From JAYWXI01 sp036016955 (GTDB taxonomy: Bacteria; Bacteroidota; Bacteroidia; Flavobacteriales; Weeksellaceae): a stretch of 64,000 bases of DNA. Both the position numbers and the translations under genes were made by a program. The stretch covers positions 8,632 to 72,631 of the forward strand of contig NZ_JAYWXI010000012.1 in NCBI RefSeq assembly GCF_036016955.1. Reading direction: 5' to 3'. Shown one piece after another: positions 34,781-42,754 of this stretch. How positions within the stretch are numbered: position 1 is the stretch's first letter; each line of letters opens with the position of its first letter. The notes under the pieces are model-generated. The model searched no databases. It was given only the letters and a program-made list of their open reading frames with translations, and was not told the DNA's origin.

Positions 34781-35587
34781 ATGGAATTTAAGTATAAAAG
34801 AGTTCTGATTACAGGCGGTGCTTCGGGCATTGGGAAGATTATGGCGCGTAAGGTGTTAGAGCGGGGGTGCTCGGATTTAGTGATTTGGGACATAGATAAG
34901 ACGGGGCTGGATCGGGCTGTTGCTGAGATGGCGTCTTTGGGCGGGCGGGCGCATGGCGATGTGGTGGATGTGGCTTGTCCAGATAGTGTGGAAGGGGCGG
35001 CGCGGCGGGTGTTGTCGGAAGTCGGCGGGATTGATGTCCTTATTAATAATGCGGGGGTAGTGGTGGGCTCCTACTTTCACGAACATACTTTTGAGCAGAT
35101 GGAGAAGAGCCTTCGGGTAAATACACTGGCGCCGATGTTGGTGTCCCAAATGTTTTTACCGGGAATGATGGAGCGCAATTGTGGGGCGGTATGCAATATT
35201 GCTTCTTCGGCGGGCTTGGTGTCTAATCCTAAGATGTCGGTTTATGCGGCTTCCAAATGGGCGGCGGTAGGCTGGAGTGACAGTCTTCGTTTGGAAATGG
35301 AACATTTGGGGAACGCGGTTTCGGTAACCACGGTGATGCCGTATTATATTAATACGGGGATGTTTGAGGGGGTGCGTTCCAAGCGGATTCCTATTTTGGA
35401 GCCCGAGCGTGCTTCGGAGCGCATTCTTCGGGCTGTGGAACGGGAGCAAAAACTCGTGGCTTTTCCTTTGCCTTATGGGCTGGTTCGGTTTTTTCAGGGG
35501 ATTCTTCCTTTGCCGCTTTACGATTGGGTCATGCGTCATGTTTTGGGGATTTACGAGACGATGGACGGTTTTAAGGGGCGCGGATGA
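34781..35587 (+). CDS. Short-chain dehydrogenase/reductase
   Basis: The 268-residue Rossmann protein has the cofactor site GGASGIGK, NNAGVVVGS, and catalytic ASSAGLVSNPKMSVYAASK (Ser, Tyr, Lys). The C-terminal 50 residues are hydrophobic (LPYGLVRFFQGILPLPLYDW), as in SDR16C-type enzymes that act on membrane-bound lipid substrates. It is a possible reductase for a keto-sphingoid-like lipid, but that is inference; no gene in its own transcript supports it directly. Confidence 0.9.
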   Translation: MEFKYKRVLITGGASGIGKIMARKVLERGCSDLVIWDIDKTGLDRAVAEMASLGGRAHGDVVDVACPDSVEGAARRVLSEVGGIDVLINNAGVVVGSYFHEHTFEQMEKSLRVNTLAPMLVSQMFLPGMMERNCGAVCNIASSAGLVSNPKMSVYAASKWAAVGWSDSLRLEMEHLGNAVSVTTVMPYYINTGMFEGVRSKRIPILEPERASERILRAVEREQKLVAFPLPYGLVRFFQGILPLPLYDWVMRHVLGIYETMDGFKGRG

Positions 35588-35592
35588 GGATT

Positions 35593-36495
35593 TTACCACT
35601 TTTTTCTTTTCACGTAGAGAAAGGTGGCCAGTACGATGGCGGCCATGAATCCTAAGGTGACGAAATACCCGTTTCGGTGGTGAAGTTCGGGCATATGGTC
35701 GAAATTCATGCCGTATACTCCGGCGATGAAGGTGATGGGCAGAAAGTACATGGAATAGATGGCCAGGATCTTCATGACTTGATTGGCTTTTTGATCGGCC
35801 AAGGCCAGAGAAAGGGAGAGGAGGTTGGTGATTTGGGCATTGAGATGATCGAAATCGGCAATAACATCTTTGTATTTGTCTTTTAAATCCGTGATTTCAT
35901 ACTCGGAGAGTTTCAGGTTTTTGAATTTTTCCACCCAATCGGACGAAGTGTTCAGCACTCGGGTGTTGAGTCCTGCTTTGCGTTTTAGGCGGTAGAGTTG
36001 TCTTAGGTAGTTGGAGCGGGTGGAGGTGCTTAGGAAGATTTGGGTCTCCAGTTTATCCAAAGTGTCGAGTAGGGCGACGGCTTCGTCGTCAAAGGTTTTA
36101 ATGACTTTTAGGGCTAGGGACAGAGCCGTTCGGTCGGGGGTGCATTGTTCGGGAGGCAGTTGGCGAATTTCGTTTAGGGTATTTTCGATGCTTTGGCTTG
36201 GGATTCGGTGCAGGGTGATGATTTGGTTTTCGAATAAGAAAACGCTCAATTTGGTACTCACATCGCTTAGGCTGTTGAGGCTTTTTCGTTCTTTAGCGGT
36301 GTTTTCGCGCATTAGGAAAAAATGGAAATTCCCGTAGGATTCGTATTTGGGAAGGTGGTTGGTGTCAATGGTGTCTTCCAGGAGCAAATGGTTGATTTGA
36401 TAGTTTTGGTTTAGGGCTTTCAAATCTTTTTCGGAGGGTTCTTCAATATCGATCCATTCGAGGAATTCGTTTTTGAAAATGGTTTTTGATGGCAT
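35593..36495 (-). CDS. corA: CorA family divalent cation channel
   Basis: The 300-residue protein has a long soluble, helical N-domain and two C-terminal membrane helices. The signature YGMNFDHMPELH (GMN) follows the first helix, and the end is basic (YVKRKKW). CorA pentamers take up Mg2+ across the inner membrane. It converges on the SDR gene with 5 bases between stops. Confidence 0.95.
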   Translation of the reverse strand: MPSKTIFKNEFLEWIDIEEPSEKDLKALNQNYQINHLLLEDTIDTNHLPKYESYGNFHFFLMRENTAKERKSLNSLSDVSTKLSVFLFENQIITLHRIPSQSIENTLNEIRQLPPEQCTPDRTALSLALKVIKTFDDEAVALLDTLDKLETQIFLSTSTRSNYLRQLYRLKRKAGLNTRVLNTSSDWVEKFKNLKLSEYEITDLKDKYKDVIADFDHLNAQITNLLSLSLALADQKANQVMKILAIYSMYFLPITFIAGVYGMNFDHMPELHHRNGYFVTLGFMAAIVLATFLYVKRKKW

Positions 36496-36541
36496 AGGTG
36501 TAGGCTCTGGTGAGCGGTTTAGCTATTTTTTTAATATCGGT

Positions 36542-36549
36542 TATCTTTG
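36542..36549 (+). promoter_or_regulatory. Promoter -7 element of fabH
   Basis: TATCTTTG lies 18 bases before the ATG at 36568 and excludes the in-frame TTG at 36547 as start. Confidence 0.55.
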
Positions 36550-36567
36550 CCAAAATTAATAAAACTT

Positions 36568-37590
36568 ATGATTAAAAGCACAATAAAGGGGGTTGGGCAT
36601 TATGTTCCGGATCAGGTGGTAACCAATGAGGATTTGGCTAAGAGGATGACCACCAGTGACCAGTGGATTACCGAGCGTACGGGGATTAAGGAGAGGCGGC
36701 ATCGCAGAAACCGAATTGATGAGAAGGAAACCACGGCGTTTTTGGGCTATAAGGCTTCGGAGCGTGCGCTTCGCCTGGCGGGGATGTCGGCGGAATCTAT
36801 TGACTATATTATTTTTGCTACGCTTTCACCGGATTATTATTTTCCGGGGTGTGGGGTTTTGCTTCAGGAGATGCTGGGGTGTAGAACGGTTGGGGCGTTG
36901 GACGTTCGCAATCAGTGTTCGGGGTTTGTTTATGCGCTTAGTGTGGCGAATGCTTTTATAAAATCGGGAACGTACAAGACTATTTTGGTGGTTGGTGCGG
37001 AGATTCATTCTTTTGGTTTGGATTTTTCCGATGAGGGGCGTGGGGTTTCGGTGATTTTTGGAGACGGTGCGGGGGCGGTTATTTTGTCGGCTTCGGAGGC
37101 GGAAGACAGCGGAGATATATTGGCGGTGAATATGCATTCCGAAGGGCGGTACGCGGAGGAATTGGCGGTGCTTTATCCGGGGACGAAGTACGGATGGAGC
37201 GATCGGGTGCTGAAAGAGCCCGGGGCGGTGGATTCGGGAAAAATATACCCTTACATGAATGGGAATTTTGTTTTTAAGCATGCGGTAACGCGTTTTCCTC
37301 AGACCATGATGGAGGCTTTGGAGTCGGCAGGCAAGACGTTGGAGGATTTGGATTTGTTTATTCCTCATCAGGCGAATTTGAGGATTGTGCAGTTTATTCA
37401 GGAGAAATTCGGTCTTTCGGACGAGAAGGTGTTTAATAATATTCAGAAATACGGGAATACGACGGCGGCTTCCATTCCTTTGGCGTTGAGCGAGGCGGTG
37501 GAACAGGGCAGGGCAAAGCGGGGCGATTTGATTCTTCTTTCGGCTTTTGGCAGTGGTTTTACTTGGGGGAGTGTCCTGCTTCGGTATTAG
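36568..37590 (+). CDS. fabH: 3-oxoacyl-ACP synthase III
   Basis: The ATG at 36568 gives 340 residues beginning MIKSTIKGVGHYVPDQVVTNEDL. The catalytic triad is visible as QCSGFVYAL (Cys), PHQANLRI (His) and KYGNTTAASIP (Asn). The enzyme condenses an acyl-CoA with malonyl-ACP to start fatty acid chains. It is the last ordinary gene before the accessory island that holds the DGR. Confidence 0.93.
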   Translation: MIKSTIKGVGHYVPDQVVTNEDLAKRMTTSDQWITERTGIKERRHRRNRIDEKETTAFLGYKASERALRLAGMSAESIDYIIFATLSPDYYFPGCGVLLQEMLGCRTVGALDVRNQCSGFVYALSVANAFIKSGTYKTILVVGAEIHSFGLDFSDEGRGVSVIFGDGAGAVILSASEAEDSGDILAVNMHSEGRYAEELAVLYPGTKYGWSDRVLKEPGAVDSGKIYPYMNGNFVFKHAVTRFPQTMMEALESAGKTLEDLDLFIPHQANLRIVQFIQEKFGLSDEKVFNNIQKYGNTTAASIPLALSEAVEQGRAKRGDLILLSAFGSGFTWGSVLLRY

Positions 37591-37661
37591 CCTTTAAGGG
37601 GGGGAGATCTCCGAATGGATGGCGTTTGGGAGGGAAAAAAGCCACAAATCCGTAAAAATTG

Positions 37662-37692
37662 TTGTGCAAGTCCTTGTAATTTTCTACATTTG
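37662..37692 (+). promoter_or_regulatory. Promoter upstream of the (CA)n repeat
   Basis: TTG at 37662-37664, a 20-base spacer and TACATTTG at 37685-37692 match the Bacteroidota promoter consensus. The transcript would start near 37700 and enter the CA repeat after about 80 bases. Confidence 0.55.
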
Positions 37693-37777
37693 GCTCTGTT
37701 ATGCTTTTGGAACCCAAGGACATCCGAAAAAACGAAAAAAAACGGCCGAAAAATTTGGTGGTTTCGGATAATTGTGT

Positions 37778-37813
<36 letters not shown>

Positions 37814-38295
37814 CTATTCCCTAAATTCTTATAGGGGCGCGCAGGTAGGCGTAGCTTATAAAAAAAATTCGGAAAAACCAACCCTGCTTTCTTTTTTTGA
37901 GGTTTGGGGTTTGGGCGTCGTTTTAGGAAATTTCATTCCCCGAAACGACGCTTTTTTCGTTTCGATCTTTGCGGTGGCTTTAGCCATTATTCTTTTTGCT
38001 TTTTCGGAAAGGTTATTCTCAACGCTAAATCCCAAGCTAAAAGCCCGTTTTTGTTTTCATAAGTTAAAGTTTAAGTGTATCGGGGCTTTTAGCCGCCGGA
38101 AGGCCACCCCATGGCTTTCCGGCTTTCTTTCAAAACGATTTCAACCTCACAATAAAACCTCGCAGCCAATTATGACCAAGGCGTTCCCCTTTGGTCTTCC
38201 GTCCAAAACAAAGAAAGCGGTCTTTTCCGCCCCCTCAAAAACGGGGGCGTTTAGCCGAGTTTTCAGGGGCTTGAACGTTTGGTTCTTTTGGCTCC

Positions 38296-38335
38296 GCCGA
38301 ACCCCAGCGTTAGGTTGGTTTCAAGACCAAAGACC
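38296..38335 (+). repeat. Leader repeat, copy A (upstream of the first HU-like gene)
   Basis: Forty bases starting GCCGAACC and including TTCAAGACC match copy B at 44858-44897 in 31 of 40 positions without gaps. Each copy precedes an HU-like gene, 239 and 82 bases from the respective starts. Confidence 0.6.
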
Positions 38336-38536
38336 AAAGCACTTCCGACGATAGTCAAAAAAGTAAAGCGGCGGCTTCGTCGGAAAATAGAGAAAAAGAA
38401 AAGCATTAAAAAAGTGCGGAAGCACGGCGCAGGCGTTCATTGTTTTTTGCATCGGGAGTACGGGCATGGGATGGTAGTCTTCATAACCAACCAACACCTA
38501 ACCCCATTCCGGCCCGTTTCCGATGCTTTTACCCCT

Positions 38537-38564
38537 TAACCATTAATCATTAACCATTAATCAT
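38537..38564 (+). repeat. Two 14-bp tandem units
   Basis: The unit TAACCATTAATCAT is repeated twice without a break, ending 9 bases before the HU-like start codon; it lies where translation signals would be. Confidence 0.85.
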
Positions 38565-38573
38565 TATTAAGTT

Positions 38574-38957
38574 ATGCCAATCAAGTACAAAGTCATTCAG
38601 AAAGGGCAACCCGGGGTTGCCGGCGGAGGCGAGAAGAAATATTACGCCTCTGCAAACACGGTAAGCGAGAAAACTTTAGCCGGACTTACCAAAGACATCG
38701 AGAAAATTTCCACCGTAAGCGGCGCGGACATTAGGGCGGTGTTGTACGCCTTGGTGGATGTCATGCAGACCGCTTTAGCGGAGGGGCAGGTGGTGAGGTT
38801 AGGCGAGCTCGGCAGTATGCGGGTGAGCATTAGTAGCGAGGGTAAAGCCACGGAGGAAGAAGTAACCGCCTCGGCAATAAAAAGCGCCAAAGTGGTCTTT
38901 ACGCCAGGCTCTGACCTGAAAAAAATGTTGGCCACGCTGAAGTATGAAAAAATGTAG
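38574..38957 (+). CDS. HU-like DNA-binding protein (HU_rel / TIGR01201 type), first copy
   Basis: The 127-residue protein begins MPIKYKVIQKGQPGVAGGGEKKYYASA. It continues with an HU-like dimer core (ALVDVMQTALAEGQVVRLGELGSMRVSIS) and a lysine-rich end. It is the larger HU-related form common in Bacteroidota, thought to bind and bend DNA. A close paralogue lies at 44979-45365, so the DGR is bracketed by the pair. Both share the VIxxGxPGVxGGGxKKxYAS opening and related upstream sequence. A very long hairpin follows directly. Confidence 0.85.
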   Translation: MPIKYKVIQKGQPGVAGGGEKKYYASANTVSEKTLAGLTKDIEKISTVSGADIRAVLYALVDVMQTALAEGQVVRLGELGSMRVSISSEGKATEEEVTASAIKSAKVVFTPGSDLKKMLATLKYEKM

Positions 38958-38961
38958 CGTG

Positions 38962-39016
38962 TTTGGAGAAAAAAACACGCGTGCGGATTTTTTTTTCACG
39001 CGTGTTTTTCTCCAAA
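38962..39016 (+). terminator. Very long terminator-like hairpin after the first HU-like gene
   Basis: TTTGGAGAAAAA-CACGCGTG (38962-38983, with a 2-nt bulge) pairs with CACGCGTGTTTTTCTCCAAA (38997-39016): 20 base pairs around a 13-nt T-rich loop. It begins 4 bases past the stop codon. The sequence TTTTT-x-ACACG recurs just after it. Confidence 0.75.
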
Positions 39017-39117
39017 AACACGTGTGTTTTTGGGGCGCCTTGCGAAAGCCCTTGCAGAGGGCGTTTGCAGAACCCCAAAAAAACCATTCCTAAGAACAAA
39101 CTTAAAATGAACAGACC

Positions 39118-41964
39118 ATGATGAAAAAAACGACATCTTACGCCGTTTGGGCTTTTTTGGGTCTCGGCGTGCAGGCCTTCGGGCAGAGCGATCAGTACAA
39201 TGGGCGGATGGGGATTAACACCACCACGCCCAAAGCCACTTTGGAAGTGGCCCCCAATGAGAGCCTTCCCAAAGAACGAGCGAAGGGACTTCTCATTCCC
39301 CGATTGACTTTGGAAGCCGTGTCCCATATGACCTTGACGCCCGACCAGCACTCGATGTTGGTGTTTGTGAAGGACGTGAACCCCACCGGCAGCATGGGGA
39401 CCGGCACGATTACGGGGATTACCGATGTGGGGTATTATTACTACAGCCAAGAAACTTCTTCGGATCCCGGCACTTGGGTCAAGCTGAATGCAGGCGTGCC
39501 TTTCAGCCTTCCTACCGGTACGGCGGACGGTCAGGTTTTGACTTGGGACGCCGCTGCCAACCAATACGTTTGGCGGACTAAAACCACCCTTTACGAAGCC
39601 GACGGTACTTTGGCGACCGACCGCACGGTATCGAATTTAGACCGCAAACTTACCATCACGGGCGATGCCCAGGTGTTGATTACGGGCGGCAACCGTTTGG
39701 GGCTTCGGGTGTCCGATGTCCACCCGTCGGCGGTGGCGCAGTTGGGTAAAGATTCGGGCGAAACGGGCGGGGTGTTGTTCCCTACTTTAGCCGAATCCGA
39801 AAAAACGAACATCCCCTCTCCGAAAGAAGGGTTGATGATTTACAACAAAGACAAACATTGTTTGGAGATTTACACCCTTGGGGTGGGTTCGGTTCCCGAG
39901 TGGCGTTGCGTGTCGAATGCGGCGGTTAATGTCAGTGTGTCGTTTGACGCCTTCGAGGGCAGTTATGTTACCACGCAAGCCTTTGATGCGGCGAATGTCG
40001 TCAAGTTTTCGGTCATCAACAACTCGTTTAACCCCGTGGGGTCTTTGGACTTCAGTACTGCCGTAAGTTTAAGCGGTACGCCTGCGGAGGTGGCCAATGG
40101 GCTTACGGTAGTGGGGGATTCTAACACGACGAATGTAACCATCAACCCGGGGCAGTCGCGTGTGCTGACCTATAAACTCTCGGGGACGCCTACTACGGCA
40201 GGGACGCTCACGGCGAACTTCAGCCGTTTGGGCTTATCGGGTAGTGGCAGCACGCAAGTGGTAACCGCCGCCGCCCCTACGCTGAAAACGATGGCGTTTA
40301 ACGCTTCCGGTTCTTGGATTCGAGGGAAGGCGATGGATACAAACAACTACATCACCGTTGAAATCGAGAATACGGGTGGGGCAACGGCAAGTGGTCTCAA
40401 CCTGTCTAATGCCATCAGCCTAAGCCAGCTTTCGGGGATTAGTGTAGTGCCGAATCAGCACACTTCGGTAACCATTGCTGGAAATACGATAAAAACCTTG
40501 CAGTACCAGTTGGCGGGGTCTTCGCCTTCGATAGGGACATTAAAGGCGAACTTTACCTCTGGACAGGTTGGCGGTACGCAAACTGCTAACCAAGCGTTTG
40601 GGCAGTTTGCCAATGCGACTTCCAGCAATTTAACCGTTAACGGGACTTATGTAGTGGGCGTAGGCAGCAATGGTACGGTACAGGTGATGCTTCAGAACAA
40701 TAACAATTATGCCCTCAATAACTTGGATTTGAGCAATGCCCTCAGCATTTCCAACGGTTTGGGCATCAATGGGAGTAGCAACAGCAGCGTAACCCTCCCC
40801 GCCAACCAGTCGCTTACGCTGACATATCCGGTAACGGGGATGCCAACGGCTCCCGGTAGCGCTACAGCGACTTTTAGCTCGGCGCCGTTTGCGACCCTAA
40901 CCACTAATTTTAACATCAGTGCCGCCACGGCGACTTTGGGGCCGGTAAAAGACCAGTTGATTGTGGCTTTAGACTACAACAATCAAAAGTACCATTCGCC
41001 GGCCACGGGTATTCCGGACGGTTACGAATTTGAGGTGAAAATCCCTTACACCAATGCCAACCCGACCAACGGCAGTTATTCGGCTTACGAGCAGATTTTG
41101 CCGCTCCAGAACGATGCGGGAGGCACCCAGAACTTCAAGCTGTACTATCCTGCGGGGACTTTGGCGGGAGCAAGCGGAACGATTACGGCGAAGTTGCGAA
41201 ATGTGTCGGGTGCTCCTTTCAAAGCGAAAACTTATGGTCCTGACGGTCAGCAGTACAACCTGATTTTGGGGGCATCTAATTACACCATCACCTTTAATGG
41301 GAATGTCTCCAGTACGCCGTTTGGGGTAAAAGCCATCGGTGGGGTTCCGGATAAGAAGTTTGGGGTGCAGACTAACGGAAGATTAGAGCATCAGTTTATC
41401 TATATTCCTATAACGGGGAGTGATGGTAAAACTTGGCTCAATAATAACCTTGGGGCGGACTATGCTAACCTCAATTCTCCCGCTTTTAATCCTGTGAAAC
41501 AAGCCACCAGTTTGACGGATAAGAATGCTTATGGTTCTCACTTCCAGTGGGGGCGTGATGCTGACGGGCACGAGCTGGTAACTTATCCAACGGCAGCCAC
41601 AGGGAATAGAGTAAACCCAAGTATCCCGTTGTATGATAATGCTCAGTTGCAGACTTATACTAACCCTTGTCCTGATGGTTATCACGTGCCTACCCGAGTA
41701 GAATGGGAGGCTTACCAGAATTTGCTTACCTCTAAGAATGCGGCAGGTTGGTTTGCAAGCCCTTTAAAGCTCACCTATGCTGGGGACTTGAGTAGTAGTG
41801 GCGGTTGGAGTCCTGCTCCGGGAACCAATAGCGGCTGGTACTGGTCGTCTTCTCCTGGTAGCAGTAGCTACGCTTGGTACTTGTACTTCAATGATGGCAG
41901 CAGCAACACGAACTACAGCAGCAGTCGCAACTGGGGGCGCCCGCTCCGCTGTCTTCAGGATTAG
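39118..41964 (+). CDS. DGR target: secreted Ig-repeat protein with C-terminal variable FISUMP domain
   Basis: The 948-residue protein has a signal peptide (MMKKTTSYAVWAFLGLGVQAFGQ) and an NGRMGINTTTPKATLEV segment typical of Bacteroidota surface and fibre-like proteins. Three Ig-like repeats of about 100 residues lie between about 280 and 605. From about residue 758 (YIPITGSDGKTWLNNNLG) it is a FISUMP domain (Fibrobacter succinogenes major paralogous domain), related to the C-type-lectin-like fold of known DGR targets. Residues 895-948 are the variable region; Ser, Tyr and Gly replace template Asn at 11 positions and Asp replaces Glu at the last residue. No lipobox and no T9SS tail is visible; the variable region is the extreme C-terminus. 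ATG at 39121 is an equally good start. Confidence 0.9.
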   Translation: MMKKTTSYAVWAFLGLGVQAFGQSDQYNGRMGINTTTPKATLEVAPNESLPKERAKGLLIPRLTLEAVSHMTLTPDQHSMLVFVKDVNPTGSMGTGTITGITDVGYYYYSQETSSDPGTWVKLNAGVPFSLPTGTADGQVLTWDAAANQYVWRTKTTLYEADGTLATDRTVSNLDRKLTITGDAQVLITGGNRLGLRVSDVHPSAVAQLGKDSGETGGVLFPTLAESEKTNIPSPKEGLMIYNKDKHCLEIYTLGVGSVPEWRCVSNAAVNVSVSFDAFEGSYVTTQAFDAANVVKFSVINNSFNPVGSLDFSTAVSLSGTPAEVANGLTVVGDSNTTNVTINPGQSRVLTYKLSGTPTTAGTLTANFSRLGLSGSGSTQVVTAAAPTLKTMAFNASGSWIRGKAMDTNNYITVEIENTGGATASGLNLSNAISLSQLSGISVVPNQHTSVTIAGNTIKTLQYQLAGSSPSIGTLKANFTSGQVGGTQTANQAFGQFANATSSNLTVNGTYVVGVGSNGTVQVMLQNNNNYALNNLDLSNALSISNGLGINGSSNSSVTLPANQSLTLTYPVTGMPTAPGSATATFSSAPFATLTTNFNISAATATLGPVKDQLIVALDYNNQKYHSPATGIPDGYEFEVKIPYTNANPTNGSYSAYEQILPLQNDAGGTQNFKLYYPAGTLAGASGTITAKLRNVSGAPFKAKTYGPDGQQYNLILGASNYTITFNGNVSSTPFGVKAIGGVPDKKFGVQTNGRLEHQFIYIPITGSDGKTWLNNNLGADYANLNSPAFNPVKQATSLTDKNAYGSHFQWGRDADGHELVTYPTAATGNRVNPSIPLYDNAQLQTYTNPCPDGYHVPTRVEWEAYQNLLTSKNAAGWFASPLKLTYAGDLSSSGGWSPAPGTNSGWYWSSSPGSSSYAWYLYFNDGSSNTNYSSSRNWGRPLRCLQD
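41800..41964 (+). repeat. DGR variable repeat (VR)
   Basis: This 165-bp stretch aligns without gaps to the template repeat at 42469-42633. Thirteen positions differ (41810, 41857, 41858, 41867, 41869, 41878, 41884, 41900, 41914, 41918, 41921, 41924, 41961), and each is an adenine in the template. From 41925 to 41960 the copies are identical. That stretch includes GGGGGCGCCCGCTCCGCTG and is a good candidate for the initiation-of-mutagenic-homing (IMH) element. The repeat encodes residues 895-948 and the stop codon. Confidence 0.96.
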
Positions 41965-42468
41965 GTGAGCGTTCACATCTGTTTGCCGCCGGCCCGCCGT
42001 AGGCAAGCCGGCGGGGACTTCTCGGTAAGCTTAATTTATAAGCATTGCCCTATCTCTAAAACAAAGAGATACTTGTAAACTTTAGTTTACAGAGCATAGT
42101 TCTTTAAAAGTGTAGAAATTAGAAAGGTCTTGTTCGCAGGCATACGAATTCCGTAGTAGCCACATCCGGGTATGTAACACAAAACTTTGGAAAGAGTAAA
42201 TACCTACCGGCTATGTTTACACAAGTACAAAGTGGAGGGGTTATGTCGGGAGCTTGTCTGTAGTATGTTTTGTAAAAAACACACAAGAATAGGTTTGGCT
42301 AATCCAAGTTTACCCCTATACCCCTTTGGGGGAAGGGATAAGGTATGGGGCAGTACCCATTTTATCTATAAGCATAGGTAAGATTAAAAGTAAACTTATT
42401 TTGGTTGTTGGGTTGCCGCCCGTTCCCGTTAGGCTTTGCCTTTTCGGGCTTGGGCTTTTAGTCTTTCG
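41965..42468 (+). other. VR-TR spacer, probably transcribed, with two hairpins
   Basis: These 504 bases separate VR and TR and hold no supported gene. They contain the GC-rich hairpin at 41986-42014 and a perfect 8-bp stem TGTAAACT / AGTTTACA at 42074-42091 with a 2-nt centre. No clear TAnnTTTG promoter for the TR RNA or the downstream operon was found by eye; a site between 42100 and 42400 is likely but not identified. Confidence 0.5.
41986..42014 (+). other. Hairpin/cruciform downstream of VR
   Basis: CCGCCGGC (41986-41993) pairs with GCCGGCGG (42007-42014). Inside, GCC (41996-41998) pairs with GGC (42002-42004) across a GTA loop, leaving a CC/AA internal loop. The structure starts 22 bases after the VR stop codon. 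Hairpins or cruciforms just 3' of the VR stimulate mutagenic homing in characterised DGRs, so a recognition role is likely. It could also act as the target gene's terminator, though no T-run follows. Confidence 0.7.
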
Positions 42469-42633
42469 GGCGGTTGGAATCCTGCTCCGGGAACCAATAG
42501 CGGCTGGTACTGGTCGTCTTCTCCTAATAGCAGTAACAACGCTTGGAACTTGAACTTCAATGATGGCAACAGCAACACGAACAACAACAACAATCGCAAC
42601 TGGGGGCGCCCGCTCCGCTGTCTTCAGGAATAG
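42469..42633 (+). repeat. DGR template repeat (TR)
   Basis: This 165-bp donor copy contains 45 adenines, many in AAC/AAT (Asn) codons, and is mutated in the VR at 13 of them and at none of its 120 other bases. Read in the VR frame it would encode an Asn-rich version ending CLQE and a stop. It has no signal peptide or FISUMP body of its own and is not a gene. Confidence 0.96.
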
Positions 42634-42754
42634 CCCCACAAGGTGTTTATTATAACACAAGTAGGCTTTAGTTTCCCTTTGTTTTGGGAAGCGGTTTTTA
42701 CACTTTTTAGAACTTATGTCATAAAGTTAACTTAAATAAAAAAATATAAACCCT

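Noticed and set aside
42436..42633. Open frame of 65 codons ending CLQE
   Set aside because: It is the template repeat read in the VR frame plus a few upstream codons. It has no start context, and its adenine-only differences from the VR show it is the donor copy, not a gene.
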